Positions 56,308 to 63,080 of a stretch of DNA of 64,000 bases are shown one piece after another. The position numbers were made by a program, and so were the translations under genes. Source of the stretch: Leclercia adecarboxylata (GTDB taxonomy: Bacteria > Pseudomonadota > Gammaproteobacteria > Enterobacterales > Enterobacteriaceae). A model generated the notes under the pieces. That model was not told the origin of the DNA and did no database searches. It worked only from the letters and a program-made list of their open reading frames with translations. Positions within the stretch are counted from its first letter, which is position 1, and every line of letters begins with the position of its first letter. The stretch is taken from contig DERO01000004.1 of NCBI GenBank assembly GCA_002360945.1, positions 62,001 to 126,000 of the forward strand, in the 5' to 3' direction.

Positions 56308-58080
56308 CTAATAGTTATCAAGAGATTCAACTAGGAACTCAAGCAATTCAAATGTGTGGGCTCTGATTGTAGATAGTTCCCCATCAGTCATTATGTGTTT
56401 GCAGTGAACAACACTGTTCAATGTTTTAATATGGCTTCTTAATCTTCCTGTAGCATTTCGTAGCTTGTTTTTTGTTGGTTTTGGGAATTTATCTGGATTA
56501 TCAAAAAGCCAATGCGAAGCAATAGCTAAGCTAATCCCTTGATTCTCCATGTACTCTTTGCTATGAGATTTATTTTTTCCTTCACCTTTTTCATAATAAT
56601 GAATCAATACATCTTCGTGGTTATTAGTATTTTTAATAAAAAGCAATAAGGTTTCTTCTAATAATGAACGGTAAAGCAATGAGGCAGCATGTGGGGAAGA
56701 CTTTATATTTAAGTTTTTGGCTTCGATAATAATATTATTTAAGATCCAGCTCTTACTTGGTTGATGGAACTGTTTTGGAAGCAATGTTATCCAATCTTTA
56801 GTATGCGCAGTCGTAATATTTTTTTGTTGTCCATATGCACTGCCGTTTTTATTGCCAGGGTTGCCAGGGTTGCCAGGGTTGCCAGTATTGCTGTTTGTAT
56901 TGCCAGTGTTGCCGTTGTTATCGCCAGGGTTGCCAGTGTTATTTTTTCCTTTAACGCTATTGTTATTATTGTTATTATTGTTATTATTGTTTTTTAAATG
57001 AATTAAATATTTCTTTTTATCACTTCTGAATTTTAGAGCGAACTCAGATAAGAACTTTTTTATCTCAAGAAATACTAAGGAGTCAGTGGTTATCTTTGTT
57101 TTTGTAGAGTCCCAAGGTAATAAAGAAACATTTTGGCAATTGAATCTTATTAGCCCTATAAATCCATTATACTCATTATGCCAGTTTCTACGCCATCCAT
57201 AATCAGAGTCATCTCTAACCGCAATTTCGATAACTCGATCATTACATATTACGTACCATCCAAAAGCTGCTAGGTTCGTTAAGTCATTTACACCATACCC
57301 ACCACCTACACTGTATTGCCCATGCAATCCATACTCAATAAATATTTTTACTCCCATAACATCTATCGGTTCAGGGCAAAGACGTGACGGTATATGTGGG
57401 TGGGTAACTATTTCTGGGAATCTATCCCTAATTGTTATTGGTTTTGAATTGATTGGCTTTAATTTTATTTCAAGACCCTTTTTAAGGAAAATACCATATC
57501 TATCTGAAAGTTCATCTTTGAGTTTTTTTAACCAGTCTTCATTTTCAAACTCTTTAATTACTAAGGGCTTAAGATCTGAAACTACAAAAAGCGTTTTTCG
57601 CCTTGATCGTGATGGGTTTTTTTGAGCAGATAAGTTTTTATTCTCACCAAAGTCTGTATTCCTAAATTGCATTTTAATGGCATATTCGCCCGTATCTGTG
57701 CAAAGAGAATAATGATCCCCGAATTCTAACAATGCCCTTTTTAGACCAATGCCATACTTCCCAAGACCATAATCATGATTTGATTCTTTTCCTACTATCA
57801 ATGCTTCACTTTCTAAAGTTTTGTCTGGAATACCAAAGCAGTTATCAATTATTTTAAAACTATTTTTGTCTAATCTAATATATATCTTGAATTTACTGTA
57901 GTCATTAGGTAGGCCATATTCATCAAGTACAATCTCATCACAAGCATTTAAATACTCTTTTGCTGCATCAATTGAGTTATCTACTAAATCAAAAATACTT
58001 GCTTGAGTACTTATGTCGCGTGTTATGACATTTTCAAGAAAACGAGAGTCAACGCCGGTCCTTACTGTCAGTATGTTCAT
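56308..58080 (-). CDS. GHKL-fold ATPase with Asn/NPG repeat linker and C-terminal helical domain
   Basis: A 590-residue protein. N-terminal GHKL ATP-binding domain: N-box FDLVDNSIDAA (residues 30-40), G1 box IIDNCFGI (77-84), and lid GLGKYGIGLKRA (105-116), as in MutL, Hsp90 and MORC ATPases. The usual catalytic Glu position of the N-box is Asp31. A transducer-like region runs to about 355. Then residues about 358-415 are low complexity: a long Asn run followed by repeats of GNPGNP and GNT. The last ~160 residues are helical (LLYRSLLEETLLLFI; LRSHIKTLNSVVHCKHIM) and recall HEPN/DUF4145-type domains, a weak resemblance. It starts 14 bases after the methyltransferase stop, so the two form an operon. 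A defence or restriction role is inference. Confidence 0.88.
   Translation of the reverse strand: MNILTVRTGVDSRFLENVITRDISTQASIFDLVDNSIDAAKEYLNACDEIVLDEYGLPNDYSKFKIYIRLDKNSFKIIDNCFGIPDKTLESEALIVGKESNHDYGLGKYGIGLKRALLEFGDHYSLCTDTGEYAIKMQFRNTDFGENKNLSAQKNPSRSRRKTLFVVSDLKPLVIKEFENEDWLKKLKDELSDRYGIFLKKGLEIKLKPINSKPITIRDRFPEIVTHPHIPSRLCPEPIDVMGVKIFIEYGLHGQYSVGGGYGVNDLTNLAAFGWYVICNDRVIEIAVRDDSDYGWRRNWHNEYNGFIGLIRFNCQNVSLLPWDSTKTKITTDSLVFLEIKKFLSEFALKFRSDKKKYLIHLKNNNNNNNNNNNSVKGKNNTGNPGDNNGNTGNTNSNTGNPGNPGNPGNKNGSAYGQQKNITTAHTKDWITLLPKQFHQPSKSWILNNIIIEAKNLNIKSSPHAASLLYRSLLEETLLLFIKNTNNHEDVLIHYYEKGEGKNKSHSKEYMENQGISLAIASHWLFDNPDKFPKPTKNKLRNATGRLRSHIKTLNSVVHCKHIMTDGELSTIRAHTFELLEFLVESLDNY
56851..56997 (-). 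repeat. In-frame microsatellites encoding the ATPase linker
   Basis: On the plus strand, tandem 9-mers TTGCCAGGG (three perfect units plus partial ones from 56851) and tandem TTATTATTG units (56958-56990) encode GNP and NNN repeats. Because units are multiples of three, slippage would lengthen or shorten the linker without breaking the frame. Confidence 0.85.
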
Positions 58081-58094
58081 TTTGTGTTAATCCG

Positions 58095-59249
58095 TTATTT
58101 TAAAGAGATTTTTGACCTATAATCACACAGTGATATTTTGTTCTTTATCATTGATAGGATAAATTCAGATACAATTGGCGATACGCTATTTCCAATCATT
58201 CGAAAACTATGCCATTTTGTATGGTGGAAAGAAAACCAGTCAGGAAATCCCTGCAATCTTGCAGCTTCACGAACAGTTATGACTCTTGGTTCTTCAGGAT
58301 GAATTGGTCTCGCAGCTTGAAAGCTACCTTTATCACTTCCTGTACCAGCTCGTAATGTAGGACACAATCCATCCCAGTCTAGTCTGAGAAATCTACTAAT
58401 ATCATCGACTTGGCCTTGTTCGACTTTTGAATATCTTTCAATTACGGCCTTAGTATGAAGTGTGGCGAAGTTACCAGAGATTATTTTATTCTTTATGTTG
58501 TTTTTTGATGTAACCCACCCGAGGCCTTCTGGTGCAGGTGCTCTCATTTTTTTCGCATAATCTGATAGTATGCTTTTTTTGATGTCAGGATACTTTGCCC
58601 ACCCATAATTATTAATGTCTTTTACTTGGTCTATAGGCGAAGGCAGATCTGAAATTGCATCTTTTACAAAAGTTTTTTTATGGTTAAAGCTGGAGTGAAT
58701 ATCTGTGCTATCTATTTTTTCGACGTAATCAGCAAGATATCCCACAACAATGACTCTTTTTCTAATGGTTGGTGCGCCATAATTACTTGCATCGATGACT
58801 AATGGGCCAATAATTTCATAGTCATTGCTAACTAAATCTAAGGCTGAGAAAAGAACGTTTCTACTTCCCTTATCTAAAATACCCTCAACATTCTCCATGA
58901 CAAAAAATTTCGGTCGAATATTTTTTATATGTCGATAGAAATGAAATATCAAACTATTCCGCGGGTCATCCTTGTCTTTTTTTCCCATGCGACTAAATCC
59001 TTGGCATGGAGGCCCCCCGATAATTCCATCTATTTCTTTATCACCTAATATAAACTTCCATGCGTCTTTGGAAAATGAAGACAAGTCCCCGTTTATCACA
59101 TGTGCCATAGGAAAGTTTCTTTTATATGCAGACTGCAAATCTGAATCGATGTCTATCGCAGCATACGTCTGAAAGCCAGCTAACTCGGCACCAAGGCCAA
59201 ATCCACCACAACCAGAAAACAGGTCTATGATGTTATGTTTATTAATCAT
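58095..59249 (-). CDS. DNA (cytosine-5) methyltransferase
   Basis: A 384-residue C5-MTase with all key motifs: I DLFSGCGGFGLG (9-20), IV GGPPCQGFSR with catalytic Cys82, VI MENVEG (118-123), VIII RKRVIVVGY (163-171), IX REAARLQGFP (327-336), and X GNSVSP (353-358). The target-recognition domain lies between about 175 and 300, so the recognition sequence cannot be read off. The DNA is AT-rich compared with the core genome. It is the first gene of an operon with the GHKL ATPase. No ordinary restriction endonuclease gene is adjacent. Confidence 0.95.
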   Translation of the reverse strand: MINKHNIIDLFSGCGGFGLGAELAGFQTYAAIDIDSDLQSAYKRNFPMAHVINGDLSSFSKDAWKFILGDKEIDGIIGGPPCQGFSRMGKKDKDDPRNSLIFHFYRHIKNIRPKFFVMENVEGILDKGSRNVLFSALDLVSNDYEIIGPLVIDASNYGAPTIRKRVIVVGYLADYVEKIDSTDIHSSFNHKKTFVKDAISDLPSPIDQVKDINNYGWAKYPDIKKSILSDYAKKMRAPAPEGLGWVTSKNNIKNKIISGNFATLHTKAVIERYSKVEQGQVDDISRFLRLDWDGLCPTLRAGTGSDKGSFQAARPIHPEEPRVITVREAARLQGFPDWFSFHHTKWHSFRMIGNSVSPIVSEFILSMIKNKISLCDYRSKISLK

Positions 59250-59719
59250 GCTACCTACTATTCACAACTACATAGAAAAATTCATTTTCTCAAAGATATA
59301 GCGTTTACTGACTAACCACTACTTGAAAGTCTTTTTAACAACACGCTACCGCCCTGAGGTTTGCGGTCATCCCCAGACCATACGTGAGGATTATGAACAA
59401 CGAGAGCGTTGTATTCAACTTGAAAACTGCCAAATTGCAACAAAATCAGTAGATAGGGTATTTCGGTTACATATTGCGCCTCGGTAACGTGATTTCCGTA
59501 GGCTTTCGAAGTTCGTTACTCCGCTTAATAAAGATGATTTTGATTTCAGGCAATAAAATTTTATCCGTGATTGTTGCCCTGTGAGGTTATGGGTACTGTT
59601 ATGTTGATTCCCCAGTAATCACATAAACTGATTATGATGAATATTCTCTTAACTGTTACCAGCTGATTTTCTTGTTGAAAAAGACAAACTCACGTGACCA
59701 CATCTTCTCTGTGATTAAT
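59250..59719. other. AT-rich intergenic stretch upstream of the methyltransferase
   Basis: Holds the methyltransferase promoter region on the minus side. No gene, repeat or IS terminal sequence is recognised. Confidence 0.4.
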
Positions 59720-59890
59720 ATGAAAGACTATCATTTTATTAAAAATGCCAATGAAATTAATTGCTTATGTAATTTGAGTGGCAATTCAATGGTTGCCGCG
59801 TATGAAATAGTAGATAATTATTTCACTGTCTATTTTCAAAATGATTCAGTTTATATTCACAACTTTGTCATGTTGGACTTTAGATTTTAA
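59720..59890 (+). CDS. Possible small protein, 56 residues
   Basis: A frame starting MKDYHFIKNANEINCLC and ending VMLDFRF. It lacks a clear ribosome binding site and recognisable domain. It lies in AT-rich DNA between the two modules, so a chance frame is quite possible; the frame is open upstream to 59672. Confidence 0.3.
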   Translation: MKDYHFIKNANEINCLCNLSGNSMVAAYEIVDNYFTVYFQNDSVYIHNFVMLDFRF

Positions 59891-59935
59891 CAATTCATGA
59901 GTGAATGCATTATTAATTCTTTAATTTACAATTAG

Positions 59936-60514
59936 CTAACGTTTTCGCAATATCCCGTTCAGCCAAACCTCTTCCCTTTCCGGACGCCTATCTTTGGTCA
60001 CCCATTGTTTAATAACTTCGATTTCTAAAACTTCCCCAAATAATTTTTCTAGACTGGTCTTATCCATATCCGTAAACCTCCTTCCATCAACCTCCCTCTC
60101 CCCATCCCCATACTTAAACGACACATACCAAACCCCGCCCGGTTTCAGCGCATCCGCAAGCTTCCCCATCACTCCCGGCAATTCCACTGCCGGAACATGC
60201 AACAGCGAAGCACAGCACCAAATCCCATCAAACTCTTCCTTCCACTCCACATCCGCAAAGGTCATCAGCTGAACCTGCAACCCAGTATGTTCCCGCGCCA
60301 GCTCAACCATCGCAGAGGACGCATCAAACGCTTCCACCTGATACCCCATCTCCAGAAACGCCTTTGCATCACGCCCGGAACCACAACCCGCATCCAGCAC
60401 CCGGGCCCCAGGCGCAAGGTGTTTGGTAAAGGTCTCGTACAGTGAGGACATATCAACATTCACCGTTCCGTCGAAGAAGGTCTGCGCATTGTCCTGATAG
60501 TATTTAAGCGTCAT
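59936..60514 (-). CDS. Class I SAM-dependent methyltransferase
   Basis: A 192-residue Rossmann-fold methyltransferase. SAM-binding motif I VLDAGCGSGRDA at about residues 39-50, motif II acidic residue in VEAFDASSAMV, and motif IV-like DGIWCCASLLHVP. No DNA-MTase catalytic motif (DPPY or PCQ) is present, so a small molecule, RNA or protein target is more likely. Its ATG overlaps the stop of the HNH gene by one base (TAATG), which makes the two translationally coupled. Confidence 0.9.
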   Translation of the reverse strand: MTLKYYQDNAQTFFDGTVNVDMSSLYETFTKHLAPGARVLDAGCGSGRDAKAFLEMGYQVEAFDASSAMVELAREHTGLQVQLMTFADVEWKEEFDGIWCCASLLHVPAVELPGVMGKLADALKPGGVWYVSFKYGDGEREVDGRRFTDMDKTSLEKLFGEVLEIEVIKQWVTKDRRPEREEVWLNGILRKR

Positions 60515-61527
60515 TAGAATGTGGCCTCGCCTTCGGCTTTCGGTTCCCAGGTATGGAACAGCCTCACTTTGGCAGCGTTCCAGTTATTTTCAAGAAAGTT
60601 TTTCCGCGCGGCGGGCTGGGTTCCGGTCTGTTGGACAATGGTTTCATGCAGCGGAAGTTTGCTCTGGATAAAATACTCATTGCGGGCATTTAACCGTTGC
60701 AGGAGTGTGCGTCCGGGCAGGCGCGCAAACTTTCCTTCAGCACCACGATTACAGCACTGGCAGGCCAACACCAGATTCCACACACCATTGATATTGGCAA
60801 CCTCATCACGTGCAGCCCAGGGAATAAAGTGGTCAACGTCGGCCAGGTCAGGATCGCCCGGGGTCAGGCTGATGGGTTTGAAGCAGTAGAAGCAGCGTCC
60901 TTTCTGGTAGCCGTTTAAACTATCGCGACAGCTGGTAATATTCACCCGACGCGCGTTCACATGACTGAACAGCAACTGATTATCCTCGTCGAACTGAACG
61001 CCAACGAGGTTGCGGGACACGCCCATCGCCCAGGCCTGCTCGACCAGGTTCCAGCGCGCAGTGGTTTCAAAAGCCAGGTTCTGATACTGCTGGCGTTCGC
61101 CCAGATGAAAGAAGTTATCCGTCAGGCGGATGCCGTTATGCGTCTTACGCTCATCAATGAAAAATCGTTTCTCGATCTCGCCGCCATTCACATTGTGGAA
61201 AGCATCAATCACGTTAGCAAAGCCTCGCCGTACCGTGGTTTCAATCAGCTGGTTATGTGAGATCTCATCGTTATTAAACTGCGTGCAGGCTTCCAGAAAC
61301 TGGCTGCGGCTCGAGGTAATCTGCTTCGGAGCGTGTTTCAGGTGTTCGCAAAGATGGCGGCTGAACGGCACGGCGAGTTCGTCGAGGGTGATGATGTCGC
61401 TGCCCGTCTTATCAATCTCATACAGGGCATGGGCAAGCGCGAACTTGTATGATGCGACGTTCTTTCCAAAAAGAATCACCCCGCGCCAGTAGTTCTCCAG
61501 CGTAGGGTCAGCCTGGTAAAAATCCAT
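60514..61527 (-). CDS. HNH endonuclease-domain protein
   Basis: The best start is the ATG at 61527 (337 residues), with AGGA 10 bases upstream; the frame runs 48 codons further but through an apparent leader. The C-terminal HNH nuclease has two zinc-binding Cys pairs (Cys212/Cys215 in GRCFYC; Cys256/Cys259 in ACQCCN). The catalytic DVDHFIPW (His233) and Asn251 (NLVLAC) are also present. The first 200 residues are helical and unrecognised, perhaps a sensor or target-binding domain. It is co-transcribed with the methyltransferase; a nuclease plus modifier pair near a tRNA hotspot suggests defence, by inference. Confidence 0.88.
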   Translation of the reverse strand: MDFYQADPTLENYWRGVILFGKNVASYKFALAHALYEIDKTGSDIITLDELAVPFSRHLCEHLKHAPKQITSSRSQFLEACTQFNNDEISHNQLIETTVRRGFANVIDAFHNVNGGEIEKRFFIDERKTHNGIRLTDNFFHLGERQQYQNLAFETTARWNLVEQAWAMGVSRNLVGVQFDEDNQLLFSHVNARRVNITSCRDSLNGYQKGRCFYCFKPISLTPGDPDLADVDHFIPWAARDEVANINGVWNLVLACQCCNRGAEGKFARLPGRTLLQRLNARNEYFIQSKLPLHETIVQQTGTQPAARKNFLENNWNAAKVRLFHTWEPKAEGEATF

Positions 61528-61536
61528 CAATGAAAT

Positions 61537-61582
61537 CCTGTTACGGTGGGTGAGGTAGCTAACTACCGAAACCTGTAACAGG
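61537..61582 (-). promoter_or_regulatory. Nested inverted repeat that can hide the HNH ribosome binding site
   Basis: In the minus-strand leader, CCTGTTAC (61575-61582) can pair with GTAACAGG (61537-61544), enclosing a second hairpin GGTAG-TTAG-CTACC. The outer 3' arm contains the AGG of the Shine-Dalgarno sequence for the HNH gene. As DNA, CCTGT/ACAGG half-sites also form a palindrome (61572-61582), so a repressor site is equally possible. Confidence 0.6.
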
Positions 61583-61757
61583 ATCACACAATAAATGAAT
61601 GGTGATGTAAACGGTGAATCTATGTATTTGGTGAATTTGTGATGTATTGGCAGTTGAAGGGCGGACTCCAACGCCTTTAATCAGATGCCCAAATTTACTC
61701 TGCCATTCCCATCACCTATATTTTAATGCTCTGCAAGCCGCTCACAGGGAAGGGAAA

Positions 61758-62786
61758 ATGACGCAATACTGGTGGAAAGATTTATTGGATCGCAACAATC
61801 GCTGGCAGGGGCTGGAGCTGACGGTCCGGGCTGAGCAGCATCCCGGTCATGCCATGGAGATGCTCAGCGGCCACCATGGGCGCATGGCATTGCAGTTTCA
61901 GGGCGAGACGCTGTTCTGGGCCACAGTGTTGAAAGATCATTCCGGCGTCTGGCTGGTCTTTAATGCCGATCATCCCGGTCAGCAGGCGCTATTACCGTCC
62001 GTGACCTCGGCAGATGTAGAGTCGGTTAAAGCGCAGGGCGCGCAGGCATGGACAGGCGAATGGTGTCGCTACTTTGCCCGGCGGCTGATGGAATCGCCAG
62101 CGCCATTGCTGACTGCAGGCCGTTGGCTGTTAAGGCCTATGGCACCGGTAAGTCGCACCGCGCAACCCTCTGTACCCATCGCAGACTGGCGTTTTGATTC
62201 CCCCGCCAGTGCCGGAAATATGGGCTGCGACTGGGTGCTCTATGGCGAGGACTTCCCTGATTTAGCGGATCCGCAAAAAGTCAGGCACGTGGACTGGTGG
62301 TGGGGCGGTAATTTGCTGTTGGGACGTTACCCGATAAACACCGATGCGGGGCGGCTGAAATGGTGGCGTAAAAAATGCCGTGAGGGCACACTGCCGCCGG
62401 TGTTGGTCCGGCACATTGCCGGGCTGGCGTCTTTTGTGATCCTTGATGGTCATTATCGTCTGCAGGCGGCCATTGCAGAGGGGATCCCACCGCAGTTTTT
62501 GGTGCTCAGTGAACTGCATGAGAGAGAGTTTCCCTCCGATCCGCAGCATCAGGAGCGTATTGTCCGTGCGCTGGAACTACAGCAACGTAAAAACCCTGCA
62601 TACAACGTTGAGGGGATAAATCAGACGCTGATTAATCTCTATGATACCCGCTATCTCTATGCTTCAACCCATAGTCGCGCCCTGCTTGGCGACGGAGAAA
62701 ACTGGGCGCGGGAAATTGAGGCTTATTTGCATAAACATCAGCTTGGGGAATATCTGGAAAGGATCCTTGAGCGGGTGGAGGTTTAA
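61758..62786 (+). CDS. Unknown protein with a ParB/sulfiredoxin-fold-like segment
   Basis: Starting at the ATG at 61758, which follows AGGGA, the protein has 342 residues. Residues about 185-255 resemble the ParB/Srx nuclease fold: a lead-in GRYPINTDAGRL, then VRHIAG, and the hallmark-like VILDGHYRLQAAIAEGI (compare DGHHRxxAA). The N-terminal ~150 residues are unrecognised, with many Trp. It is divergent from the HNH operon and shares its 230-bp regulatory gap. Base composition is close to the core genome. Confidence 0.7.
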   Translation: MTQYWWKDLLDRNNRWQGLELTVRAEQHPGHAMEMLSGHHGRMALQFQGETLFWATVLKDHSGVWLVFNADHPGQQALLPSVTSADVESVKAQGAQAWTGEWCRYFARRLMESPAPLLTAGRWLLRPMAPVSRTAQPSVPIADWRFDSPASAGNMGCDWVLYGEDFPDLADPQKVRHVDWWWGGNLLLGRYPINTDAGRLKWWRKKCREGTLPPVLVRHIAGLASFVILDGHYRLQAAIAEGIPPQFLVLSELHEREFPSDPQHQERIVRALELQQRKNPAYNVEGINQTLINLYDTRYLYASTHSRALLGDGENWAREIEAYLHKHQLGEYLERILERVEV

Positions 62787-63080
62787 ATCGAAGATGCGCT
62801 GAGGCTAAGAGCGCTGGCTCCGGTTTCAGCCCATCAGCAACCTTTAAAAAATTGAGGTTATGCGTTTTTTAGGACTTTCAGGCGTGGGATAACATTTAAT
62901 GAAAATGAATTAAATATTGGCTTTTCGCGAGGCGTTAATTCAGTTCGATTTCCATTCACTTTGTTTTATATATGCAAGATGCGTCATGCTTAATGCCCCC
63001 AACTCCGTTTATTAGTAGTTGCCTGACGTAGGCAAAGCCATATCATTCTGCCGAAACAAATCTCAATTTAGGGAATGAAG
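62787..63080. other. Intergenic gap without recognised features
   Basis: About 294 bp, AT-rich in its middle, presumably with the promoter of the zinc-finger gene. No hairpin terminator or repeat stands out. Confidence 0.4.

Noticed and set aside
56851..56997. Tandem repeats in the island as a CRISPR array
   Set aside because: Units are 9 bp, contiguous and in frame inside a protein gene; no spacers and no cas genes.
59936..60514. Reading the small methyltransferase as a DNA modification enzyme partnering the HNH nuclease
   Set aside because: Neither the DPPY/NPPY nor the PCQ/ENV motifs are present, so an ordinary restriction-modification pair is not supported.
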